From Numida meleagris (taxonomy: Eukaryota > Chordata > Aves > Galliformes > Numididae): DNA of 64,000 nt. The notes beneath the pieces are model-generated. The model ran no database searches. It was not told the DNA's origin and saw only the letters and a program-made list of their open reading frames with translations. The position numbers were made by a program, and so were the translations under genes. Location: the NCBI RefSeq assembly GCF_002078875.1, contig NC_034419.1, positions 19,035,516 to 19,099,515 on the forward strand. Reading direction: 5' to 3'. The stretch's first letter is position 1. Each line of letters opens with the position of its first letter. This document shows, one piece after another, positions 14,575-25,514 of this stretch.

Positions 14575-16559
14575 GGAGAAGAAATGGGGAGGCACTGTTA
14601 ATTTTGGTTGAAATGTTAGCATTACTGTTTTCTCAGAGTGCTGCCAGTGGCTTGCAGCGTGGGGAATTTTAACACTTGGAACAGTTTGAACCAATTGGGT
14701 CAGTCTGCCAACGTGGCACAAACGCCTGGGAAAACTAGCAGCTAGGAAACAAAATAATTTTCGAGTCATTATTGGAGGAAATGGTCGGCCTTGTTGTCCT
14801 CTCCTTTCTGTGGATTACTGCGCGTTTTTGTGGCTTACTTGTGGGACAAAGGCACATCTGGAAGGGCCGAACCTGCTGGGTCCGCTCCTGGCGCTCCGTT
14901 CCCAGATTCATGTTATTAGGAAACATTTGCTGGCAGCAGGGAAGGATGAAAGTGATGCCAATGTCAGACTTCTATACATAGCCCAGAGGGAGAAAAGATG
15001 TTGTTCCAAGAGTAGAGTGGTAGGGAGCTGACTGCCATAGTCACTGCTGCGACTGCTTTTTGTGTGCTTATTCCTGTGAGTTCCTCACACTCCATCTTTC
15101 AAGGAATTAAACATTTCTCCATTTTCCTCTAGCGCACCCATTTTACCAAAGGAAGTATTCTGACCTTCAACAGTACAGAGGAAATGTAAGGATTTGGCTA
15201 TTAGAACCTCGAATCCATCAATTTCGGGAACTTGGAAATTTCTGGTGGAAGGAGAATTTTTCTCCTCTGGTTAGGTTATGCTGCATTTCCCAAGACCACT
15301 GTGAATGGAGAAATGGAGAGGGTGCTGGTGAAATAATCACTGCCCATCCCTTCAGCTGACAGCACATGCCAGGTCAGCGAGCTCTGAGCTTCATTCTTGC
15401 AGCCTGGTGGAGGGGCAGGCACCGGCTGCATGGGCTCTAGGTGCTGCGTGCTGGCAGAGCGAGACAAGCAAGCACATTATCTGCTGAGTGCTGTCTCATC
15501 TAAACTATAGTTCACATCTCCTTTATGCCTCTCCAGCACCTGTTACCTTGATGGTGGAGCCTGCATTCGGATGCAGAATGCCAGTCCCTGCTCGCCTTGC
15601 TTGCTGTACAGCACTGCGCGCCAACAGCTCACAGTGCAGCACGGTGCAGGCTGGGGCACCTGGAGCCTCATGGCTCCCAGCAGTTTCCACAGCACTCCGT
15701 AGCTGGAAACAGCATATGCCTGCTCGCCAGTCCTGCAGGAGTCATATTTTAATGCAGAAATCCTTTGACAAAATCCATAATTTGCAAGTTCCACACTTCT
15801 ACTGCTTAATTCCCTAAGAGGTTTTACTTTAGGAGCACTGTGAATTAAGAGCTGAAATAACTATGCACGTGTGTTTCCTATTGTGATAGGAATGCAGGAT
15901 GAGAACACGAAAGTTAAAGTTATTTTGCGTGTCATTTGGACAACACGCTGCCGGCTCCTTGAGCATCCTTTGCTGCTGAGGAGGGAGAGGTGGCCCATGC
16001 CCCTGCCTGCCACGAGGGCCCGCAGGGGTGGAGGCAGCCTGCAGCCAGCTCAGGAGCCTCGGCAGGCAGAAGCTGTGTGAGTGGGCACAGCCTGCAGTGA
16101 TGATGGGGCTGATCGCACGCTCGGGCGAGCTTGTACTTGGGTGTCAGAGCTGCCCAGCGTAGGCTTGAGCAAAGCGAAGCAAATAAAGACAGTAATACAT
16201 CTTGACCCATTCGGTGACTGGGAGCACGTATTAGTCAATCTGTAATAGTGTCATTTTCCTGGAAGAGACACTGGCAATTTAAAATCAGGATATCCATCAA
16301 CATGTCTGCGTTGTATCACCTGGGACTTGTTCCTCTTCCCTCTCTCTTTCTGCCTTTTATATTTGCCCATCACAGGCCTTGTGTTGCTTTAGCCCAGTTT
16401 GCTCCTGATGTTGCACTGGAGGTGCCTGGCTAAGGCTGTGCCTCGGTTCTTGTGCAAGTCTCCCCTTCAGGTTCTCTTGGCAGCTGATTTTGTTAAACAC
16501 TGGCGGTGCTAGCATACTGTAAAACAATGTATTTTGGGTTTGATCATTGACTTAAGCTC

Positions 16560-16816
16560 AAGGAGGGAAGGTTTAGATAGGATATCAGGGGGAAGTTCTT
16601 CGTAGAGAGAGTGGTGAGGTGCTGGAACAGGCTGCCCAGAGAGGCAGTGGATGTTCCATCCCTGGAGGTGCTCAGGACCAGGTTGGATGGGGCCCTGGGC
16701 CCCAGTACCAGATCTGGAGGTTGGTGGCCCTGCCTGTGGCAGAGAGGTTGGAACTTGATGATTCTTGGGATCCCTTCCAACCCAAGCCTTTCTGTGTTCC
16801 TATGATGATTCTATGA
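16560..16816 (+). mobile_element. CR1 LINE, 5'-truncated, ORF2 C-terminus plus 3' UTR
   Basis: The best CR1 copy in the window. It begins in the AAGGTTTAGATAGGATATC region and translates to the hallmark CR1 ORF2 C-terminus (RCWNRLPREAVDVPSLEVL, then RTRLDGALG) from about 16611. The 3' UTR follows (GGTTGGAACTTGATGATTCT, then CCCTTCCAACCC), and it ends in two degenerate ATTCTATG-type repeats at about 16800-16816. Only the last few hundred bases of the roughly 4.5-kb element remain, so it is dead. It lies in the sense direction relative to GRM7. Confidence 0.95.
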
Positions 16817-18897
16817 CATTGGCCATTTATCCATAATTCTCACTGACCTGTGGCAGGCAGCAGGGAAACCAGGAGCTGACTTACCCCAGGTAGCATAAAC
16901 TTTTTGGCATAAAAAAGACCCCAAACCATCCCTCCCAATTTCCACACTTTCTCCATCCTAGTTCCACACACACAAGAATTACATACTTTCAAGTTGTGCC
17001 TTGCATTTGAGGCTTTTTTTTCCTCACTGTTGAGAGTCTGGCTACAGCTGTCCCTGTCCGGAGATGCTCAGTTCATCTGTAATCATTATCAACCATAATC
17101 AGATTTTTGGCTTCTCTATCCAGGCAGGAGAGATTGCATGACCCACACAAGAGGTGCAATTATTGTCAGGAGGGGTTGCTGAGCCAGCAGCCTTGCCAAC
17201 TGTTCCAGCCCTTTATTTCATGCACCTAAATCATGTAGGTGTCAATTACTTAATATCAGATGCTGCATTTTTATAATAGTTTTGTAACCAGAATGCATCA
17301 CCTGCATATAGATTTTGTTTTTTTCTTTGTCCCTCAAATGCAAAGATTCTATAACGAACGTACAGAGCACTGCTGCTCCTGCATCACTGCACGCTGCTGC
17401 CTCGTGTGTGCAGTGCTGTACCTGGGCAAGAGCATCTGCAAGCGTTCTTCCATCCTGGTCTTAGAGGGGAACCTCGTTCCACGTCTCTCTGCAAGCGCCT
17501 GTTGTTGGGAGCTGTGTCTGATCCTGCTGAGAGCTCGCTTTCTTGGAATGAAAGTAATGGAATGCTGTGAGGGATCTGCACAGCACCTTCAGAAGGGTCT
17601 GAGTAGCAGTCCCACCCAGCATGCCAAACCCCTTGGGTCTCAGTGCTGCGAAATAAAGCCTCTCCTGCTCTGCTGTGTCAGAGCAGGCACCTCTGGGAAG
17701 GATACCACAGTGGGAGTGCAGTCATTTTTGTGTGATAAATCTTGGCCCTTTTGTAGCAGCTTGTAGTTTTGTGCTTGTTTTCGTACGTGGGCACTCCTCC
17801 TCTCGCGTCCTGTCCTATAGAACACCCTCTCTATTTCTTCATTTGACTGTTCTTTCAAATCTGCAATTTAAAGCATACCACTAAATAGCTCCTTTATCCT
17901 GCTGGCTTTTAATTAATTCATCCCTACTTCAGATTCTTACTGTGCACCTCTAAAACTATTAATTAACACACTGTGCAGTACACTGAGAAAGTTGTTATCT
18001 AAGATGCCAGAAAAGATGAAAGAGTTTATTGCTGAGAAACAAAATAATAAAGGCAAAGGTGTGACTTCATCTGCCTCAAATGACAAGCACAGTGTCACGA
18101 GAGATGTGATTTTTATTTTTTTAATTGTTTTTTTCCCAGCCGAGCATAATAACTGTAATGTGTGAAATGTGTTAAAACTGAGCGTTCCGTTGTCATGGAT
18201 GTATTTATTGCTATTATTGATTGATACTCGTTTTTTCCATACTACCTGTGCATTTCTGAGACATCCAGCTCACAGACATGTGCTTTATCTTGAGGCAGCT
18301 CTGTCCCTTTTGGTGATGGACGTTTCAGTGAGTAAGGATTTTCATGACCAATCTTTCCCTTGCCAACATTTCGACTCCTTTGTTGTTCCTGTTTCAAATA
18401 AGCTGCTTCAGTGGAAGCGTTTTCTCTCGATATCTTTCAACTCACAAAATCAAAAAGAATCCCTGCTCCTCACCAAGATAAAGTTGAATGCCTTGCCAAC
18501 ATCACTTGCCTTTCAGCCCGTTGTTTGTTTTTTCTTAATCAGTCTAAGCGTTTCCATGGTTTGTGCTGGTTTTTGTTGTTGTTTTCACACGCGATGTTCT
18601 GGTTTATTTGTGTTTCTCTCCATGATGGTATTTGCACCTGCCTGCTCAGTGCACGACCCAGCTCTGGGTGCATTCTGTGTGTGTGGGTCTATGAATGAAG
18701 CTGTGTCCCACCTCAACCGCAACAAACTGTAACTATACCTCAAGAGGCCTGGAGTGAGGCCTAAGTGCTGTGTGAGGATGGTCAGATCAGGGTGTTTTCC
18801 TTCCTTCCTTCCAGGCTGCCCCTCCAGTGTATGTGCATCTCCCACTCCCCTTCCCATGCTGCCCACTGACTGAGCCCTTCTCTTCTTTCTCCCACAG

Positions 18898-19039
18898 GTG
18901 GGCTCTGCATCGCTCAGTCCCTGAAAATCCCGCAGGATCGCAAGGACAAGACCATCGACTTCGATAAAATCATCAAGCAGCTCTTAGAAACTCCCAATGC
19001 CAGGGCCATCGTTATTTTTGCCAACGATGAGGACATAAA
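18898..19039 (+). CDS. GRM7: GRM7 exon 3 (mGlu7 residues 246-293)
   Basis: The exon follows the acceptor TTCTCCCACAG and ends at the donor AA|GTAAGG. It starts with the last two bases of a split glycine codon (phase 1) and ends two bases into a lysine codon; 46 whole codons lie between. Product: part of the extracellular Venus-flytrap ligand-binding domain of the presynaptic glutamate receptor mGlu7. Cys249 in GGLCIAQS is the residue known in mGlu receptors to bond the flytrap to the cysteine-rich domain (partner about Cys541, outside the window). The group III signature [18 protein letters not shown] follows, leading into IFANDEDI. Against recalled mammalian mGlu7 I count eight mostly conservative changes (for example Val254 to Leu, Asp276 to Glu, Ser280 to Ala). 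The length of 142 bp is not divisible by three, so skipping it alone would shift the frame. Confidence 0.97.
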
Positions 19040-19830
19040 GTAAGGATGGCTGAGGGGACTATTTCATTTGTGCTTGGTAGCCATGCAGAAAAGAGAAAGC
19101 AAGTAAGAATACAGATAACAAGGAGGGAATGCCTGTCATTAGGGGCTGTGTGGGGTTTACTGTTTGCGGGGTCACACTGGGCTCACACTGCTGCCTGGCT
19201 CTTTTGGCACCCTGGATCGTGCATCGCTCTGTGGGGAGAAGGGAGCGATGGGTTGCAAGGGATGAAGGTCTGAAGGCTTTTCCTGTTGTAGAACTACTTG
19301 TGTGTTCAATGGCAGTCCTGACCTTACCTCTCAGAGACATTAAGAAAATGCTCCTCTCTCCAAGCTCATGCTGCAGTGTATAATTCTTTAATTCAGAGTG
19401 TATTTTATGACAGATGGTGGTTACCAGTGATAAAATGGCTTGGATACTCATATAATTCAGATATCACTTGCCCTTAAAATTATGTACAGGATATTTTAAA
19501 AGTGTGACTTATTTCTAACTTAAGAATTTTAAATTAACCCGACATTTTGATGGCACTGGGAGGTGCTGCAAGGTTTGGTTCTGCAAAGTGAAACGCACGA
19601 AGTTGGGATAAAGTTTCAGTGAAGTTGGTGGGATTTCATTCTTAGGATATAGGGTGAATTAAAAGGAAGGTTCAGTGCTTGCTGCTCGGATCAGGGCACG
19701 ATGTGTTGTGAAATTTCTGAGCTCTGCTGGTTACAGAAATATGTTCATTCCGCAGTTGTCACACACCATTTTTTTTTTTACCTAGCAGTCATGTGTGTTG
19801 AACTTGTGAACGAAATGTCCTCTTCCACAG
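19040..19830 (+). other. GRM7: GRM7 intron 3 (791 bp)
   Basis: Short intron between exons 3 and 4, with donor GTAAGG and acceptor TCCTCTTCCACAG. It holds no recognisable gene or transposon. A T10 run occurs at about 19770-19780 upstream of the acceptor. It is far shorter than every other intron in the window. Confidence 0.95.
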
Positions 19831-19985
19831 GCAAATCCTGGCAGCCGCCAAGAGGGCCGACCAAGTGGGGCACTTCCTATGGGTGGGCTCGGACACGTGG
19901 GGCTCCAAGGTGAGCCCGCTGCTGCAGCAGGAGGACGTGGCCGAGGGGGCCATCACCATCCTGCCCAAGAGAGCGACCATCGAGG
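19831..19985 (+). CDS. GRM7: GRM7 exon 4 (mGlu7 residues 293-345)
   Basis: Starts with the G that completes Lys293 and ends with the first G of Gly345 at the donor GAGG|GTAAGA; 155 bp. It encodes part of the glutamate-binding cleft. In [13 protein letters not shown] the aspartate is Asp314 and the lysine Lys319, which in group III receptors contact the glutamate amino group and side-chain carboxylate respectively (family knowledge); both are intact. The [11 protein letters not shown] segment follows. Recalled mammalian mGlu7 has GSDSWGSK, so residue 315 is Thr here, and the stretch [10 protein letters not shown] replaces INPLHQHEDI. Leu337 is the state shared with mGlu4 and mGlu8, where mammalian mGlu7 has Gln. 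Exons 3 and 4 together are 297 bp, a multiple of three. Confidence 0.97.
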
Positions 19986-22900
19986 GTAAGAGCTCTCTGC
20001 TGACCTTCTCTCACAGCTTCTCGCCTTGTTTCTTGTTTCCTGAAAACGGGTGGTGCAAAATGGATTGCCTGTGTTTGTTTCTTGTATGTGTTCTTTTGGA
20101 TGGCTGTGTACGGATGTGGTCGTATTGAAAGAGTATATAATATATTGAGCTGCTCTTTATCCCCTGGAATTTTCCTGAATGCATGTGCTCCTCGTCTGAA
20201 AACGCTATGCTACTTCTGCAGCTGAAAAGCTGCTGGCAGTTATCTATCCCACCTTAAAGGAAGTAAACCAAAATGATCTTAACATATCACCTATGTATGT
20301 AGGAAGAGAAAATGCATTGCAGTTACATACCCCAGCACGTGAGCTCTGTGCTGAGGAAGAAACAATCCATGTTCAAGTCAGCAGTTTCCCTTTACGTCGC
20401 TTAACTTGTATTTTATTCAGATGAAGCACTATATGTATTTATTTATATTTCTTGTGTACTTTACAAATATATGTATTTGTACATGGGCGTGCATCTATAT
20501 AAAGATTATGAGGCGCTTCTGTTACAGATTTCCTCCTTTCTCAGCATTTCTCTTCTCCCTGAAGTCTACATCTGATCCTTCCTTAATTTGCTGTCCCCTC
20601 TGTAGAGATGCTTAACTACCCAAACGGCTTCCTCTGGGCAAACCGAGCGTGCTGATTAGAGTCCATGTTCTCCTTGACATGAAAAGAAAAATTCTTCATA
20701 GACGCTGAGTAAAGAGAACGAACTCCTCTGTTGTGCATGGCATGAGAGTCCTCGCATGTGTTGTGCACACAAAATTGGCCCTCGGTTTCTTCACCCAGAG
20801 GGAGAGCAAACGTTTGCATTCATTTTTACTGTGTATACACAACCACCTCATTAGTTATTCTTCTCAGGTCTATAATATTAAATTTTTGAACCCTAGAGGC
20901 ATTTTTACATGTTATTTCTCCATAAATACGTAAAGTTGGTAGAGAATGAAGTGGTTTGTTTCTGAAAAACACAGTATTTTAATAATCTTTTCATACTGTT
21001 TGTATTCATCCCTGAGGGTTTCTGACAGGAAATCTAGAAGTCTGCCAACAGCACACAGAAATAAAAACTTTCCACATTTGTTTGTTATAAAATATTTTCC
21101 TTCTGCGTTACACATTAAACACCTTGGATATAATGGAGTCTTCTTTAGGAAATCATAAGTTACGGCGACAGACTGAAGGAATTCAGGTACAGAAAGTCGG
21201 ATAAGTAACAGTTACAAACCTCAGCACGTTTAGTGCCTTGTAGGATGTACGTCTGCTGAGCCTGTACGTCGCTTATTCCCTGACTACATGAGGCTTTTGC
21301 CTCAAAATTGGCTATTCTGCACTTGCAGTCACGCAGACTGCACGATTACTGGAGTTTGTGGGGCTTGAATTATATTTTGCCTGTATATATAATTGCATTC
21401 ATTCTTCCACAGCTTCTGCCGTGCAGGCAGACACATTTTGAGGTCCATGAGCTGCGTGCTGTTTTCCAGAAGGGGGAAAACATTCAGCCAAAGGTTGGTG
21501 CCGTGCTGGGTGTGAAGGGAGGGGCAGAGCTCAGTGTCCTAGAGCTGCGGTTCCAATGTCAATAGCAAATGATTCCTGCACGCTCTGTGACCACCAGGAA
21601 GGTTCAGACTGGTTCTTACCTTTTTCAGTTTCGTTCATCCATCCCTAATTACCATCTGTATTTGCCATCTGCTTAGCCCTGTTAGGGGGAAGAGTAAAGG
21701 GATGGTTACGAGCGCAGAGCGAATTCCCTTTCTCCTGTGCAGCCATTCTCATACTGTCCTTCTCCAACATAGCCCTCAAGCCTGCCCTGCTGAGTGCTCC
21801 TCTTGGTGTGAAGCAGTTTTCCAGAACTCAATGTTTCCCCTTTCAAACCAATGCCATTTCTGTTTCATTCCCCATGAGAAACATCCATTGAAATCTGTTA
21901 CTTACAGGAAGCAAGGAATCCTCAGGTGTTAGCATTTCTTTGCTTAGTGAGGCTGTTACCCATATGGATTATCTTCCTTTCTTGCATTCAGACTGCTGTA
22001 TGTTGTTTTGTTTTTCTTTCTGTGGTAGTAATTTCATTTGGCTTTGAAACCAAGAGAACTGGAATCAAGCATTTTAACGTCGTTCTTTTATCATCCAGCA
22101 ATGAACATCTGCTACTAAAATTTAGTAATGTATCTCAATGGGAGAATACATAAAATAAATGAAATAAGAAGCCTTGACTTTCCCTATAAATTGATGGAAA
22201 CAAACTAAATTAGCAGAACGGAACTCAATTTGCCCTAAAGGAGGATATCTTGAGCTGTGCCCAGCCTGGCAGGCTCCTTTCCCCGCAGTACTGCTGCCGA
22301 CGGCGTGGCTCATGGGCTGCAGGCACCGCCAGGCGCCAGCTGCCTTCCTCTGGGCATGGTGAGAGCGTCTCTGGTAGGGATGAGTGAGGGGGTTGCCCTT
22401 ATTTCACTTCTCAAGAGCATTTCTCTTTTGTTTGTTATGATTGACCATTGTGTTAAACACGATTTGTAGTATGTCGGGAAAAGATTCCCAGCCAACTTCA
22501 TTGGAAGCAAACAGCAGTGCAGCTTCCCCTTCTAGAGAATACCATTCCTTGTTATTAAATAAGTGACACTACTGACCTCTCCTCACACTTCAGGGAAAAA
22601 TGTAAGGCTAATAGGCCAGGAAAAGTTAAATCGCATTGAAAATTAATGTGCCAGCATGTTAAAGAGTACATGGGAGCTTTGAATTATCGGATTTTTGACG
22701 TTACAAGAGCTGTTGGTCACAAAAGTCATAAGCTGAAATGGTCAGTTTACAGAAAAAGACATTTTTTTTACTAACGCTCTTCCAGCCATGGTTCTTGGAT
22801 GCAGAACACAGACATGGAGCACGTAGTGTCAGGCCCCAGACACGCGGTGATTTGTCTAGATGCTTGATGTCACCCTTGGGACAGCATTTTCTTTGCCATA

Positions 22901-24979
22901 GCCCCATGGGGTGATTTAGGAAATCATTACATGAACCGAATTTGTTCCTCTTAAGTCAGTCTTAATATAGCCCGATTGTGTTTGATGTAATTATGCTGAA
23001 GGGATAAAGTTGCATCTTATTTGCATAATTGCAGTAGACAGTGAGCCAGAGGAGGTGCAAACTTAAATAGCACAGAAACTTGTGTGTTTGAAACCAACTC
23101 CACAGCCAACTTCAACGAAGCATCAATTTCAGGGAAACAATCAGGGTGCACGTGCTTTTGGAACGGCCATTGCAGTAGAATGGTGGATTCTGGTCCCTGG
23201 TACTTCGAACCGTTCCCAAGAAAAAGGCTTTCATGGTGTGTCCTCCTGCTCACGGACTGTTGAAACGTCAGCCCAGTCCAAAGCTGTAAGCACAGCGCGT
23301 TGCACCGCAGCACTGCACATCACAGGGCTTCTGTTGGTGAGTTTCAGTCGTGTGTCCCTCTGAGCGTAGCTGTGTGCTGTCCCTGGGGAAAGGCGTAATG
23401 TCACCACGGAGCAAATAGCAGTGTTGGAATGTGAGAAAAACAAACGGCTTAAATGAAAGACAAAGGATGGTTTTTTTATAGTTAAATTTGAACGGGATGT
23501 GTTCTTATAATTATTACTATTATGTTCATTTTACAATAACATAGAGATGATGGACATCTGTGGCTCTGCATGCAAGTGATATTCATAACACAAAAGCGCA
23601 ACAGAAGAAAATCTGCAGAACGTCTTTCTTCTCCAAAATGCATTTGGCATGGTTTTACCTGCTGCTGTGTTCCTCAGAAAGCCTTTCCTTCGTCCTTCGA
23701 CTCGGCAGAAGTGTGAGCTGCGCACGTGGGGAGCTTCCCGCGTCAGCCCGCTGCTGCCCCATGGATGAGTTTTTGCTGCTGGTCCTGGGGAGCTGAGGTG
23801 CCACAGCTGACGGCTGGGGGAAGAGTTGGGGCCGTTTTGAAGCGATGATGCCATCAGGATAATGGTTAAATGGGAGATGTTGAGGCGAGTATAACAAGCT
23901 CCCCAAAGTTCGATCGCTATGGGGAAAATGGAAGCACAGCGGAAAACGAGAAGAAAGGCTGAGGTTTCAAAACACAAGTGTTCTGTGCTTGCAGTTCAGC
24001 CGAGCCACTTGCCTTCAGAATAGCAAATTGCTGCGTTGGTTTTCTTTTCTCTAGGCAGTGATGGTCTAAGAGAGCGTTGTTCATTTGTCCTATTTTTCAT
24101 TCCAAGCCCCAGAAGCATTGCAGGCTATTTGAAGCAGCAGGAAACAAACAGTGGCCGCGCTCCCCACGCCCCCATGACTCCCCCCATCGTTCCAGCAGTG
24201 GAGCTCCCAAAGTGATGAACCACAGCCCCAGTTCTTTGTCGATTTAAATGAACTTCTTCCACGTTAATCTTTTTTAATCACAAAGTGACCTTTCGGTATT
24301 CTGCTGCCACTTTGCTTCTTCATTTTTCAGTAGATTTAATAATTTTAAAGCATTTCCTCCTCTCATTATCACCGTTATACCCAAATCTAATTATCCTTGT
24401 TAACTGCCCGGGGTAGCTGTCTTTATTACACCATATACGTGTATATAAGAGATATCAGGATGGCCCTCTGATTAAAGATGATAAAACTTCTGGCCCAGAC
24501 ATCAATTAAAGTTCTCCCTAGCAGGCAGCTTCAAAGTCAGGAGTTCCTAAATTCTGTCCCCCGAGAAAAAGTAGTTCTTTCTGCCAGTGATAAGAAAGTG
24601 TCTGTGCCACGAGGGAAGGAAAAGCCTCATCCTTCTGGAGTAGATTTGTGCAGTATTTGCTGAATTAAATCGGGAAGGCTGTTAGATGCATCTACAGGCA
24701 GATATTTAAGTCTGAGGACTGGAGTGATACTGATGGTCTCGGGTTGCAGAATGATGGTCTTCCCTCCTCTTTCCCATCTTTTCTTCAAGTCTAAGCAATA
24801 TCCACACTTCAGATCTTAAATTTGCTGGTATCAGTCTTTAGTATCCATTAAGATTAAATCTGGCTCATTAGACCCCTTGAGCAGCACGACAGAGGAGTAG
24901 AGAGCACAGAGAATGGGTAGAGCAGGAACATTCAGGATCTTGGTTCAGCATTTGGAACATATTTCTGTGGCTATTTGTA

Positions 24980-25514
24980 CAAGGGCTGCTCTGAAAGTAA
25001 TACCTCCTATGTTGTGATGTTGGCCCACAACATCAGAGCTGGATGTCGGTGGTGTGGCAGTAGAGGTTGAACCTTCCCACCAGAATGCCATTCCGTTTTG
25101 TTGCCGTGTGACAGAGGCAGCAGAGGGTCAGCCTGACAGAATGGCGTCTGACATGGGAGTGTGTACAAAGCACAGGGGTGGAATTGAGTTCCTACACGTG
25201 GAAAAGGTGACACCCATTGACATTCATCAACACTTGCTGAATGTTTGTGGATGTGAGCACAGTGAGGGGTGGCTGGTGCATTTCAGCAGTGGTGAGAGTG
25301 GCAGTGGTCACCACCAGGGCACATTGTTACAAACGCAGTGTGCGGGCTCTTGCTTGTGGCTGGTGAAAAGACATAGCTAATGGTGGTGAGTGCACTGAAA
25401 AATATTGTTGTGTAGCTGAGAATTTTCTCCATCAGACAGTGTTATTGTGCTCTTTGTAACTGTTGTGTTTTCCGTGGAAATAAATAGGAGGCATTACTTT
25501 TGGAGCAGCCTACA
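24980..25514 (+). mobile_element. Deleted mariner-type DNA transposon (Galluhop/Mariner1_GG-like)
   Basis: A 535-bp element is bounded by imperfect terminal inverted repeats. The left end reads GGGCTGCTCTGAAAGTAATA and runs on to CCTCCTAT. The right end, reverse complemented, reads AGGCTGCTCCAAAAGTAATG and runs on to CCTCCTAT. The inner 27 bases match at 24 positions. TA dinucleotides flank both ends (24978-24979 and 25515-25516), as expected for mariner insertion. The + strand contains relics of a mariner transposase N-terminus (GGIEFLHVEKVTPIDIHQHL, LLNVCG, then WLVHFSSGESG), after which the frame passes directly into 3' non-coding sequence. The catalytic DDD part is therefore deleted, and the copy could only have moved with transposase supplied in trans. 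Family name is from recall of chicken repeats; mariner identity itself is firm. Confidence 0.9.

Larger units (their letters stand above)
1..18897 (+). other. GRM7: GRM7 intron 2, 3' portion
   Basis: No coding exon is visible in this 18.9-kb stretch; in particular no sequence encoding the exon 2 part of the receptor was found, so that exon lies upstream. The stretch holds CR1 LINE fragments near 8603-8705, 10949-11001 and 16560-16816, a (GT)8 run at 5209-5224, an 18-base T run at 9936-9953, a 13-base A run at 14562-14574 and a short (CCTT)n run just before 18812. Long open frames, the largest at 1340-2089, show no family motif. A GATAAT-rich block at about 2405-2600 is a candidate regulatory element only. 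The intron ends with a good acceptor, a T/C-rich run followed by CCCACAG. Confidence 0.9.

Noticed and set aside
23200..23225. Pol III B-box-like word near CTTCGAACCG on the minus strand
   Set aside because: No A box or cloverleaf could be built around it, so a tRNA gene is not supported.
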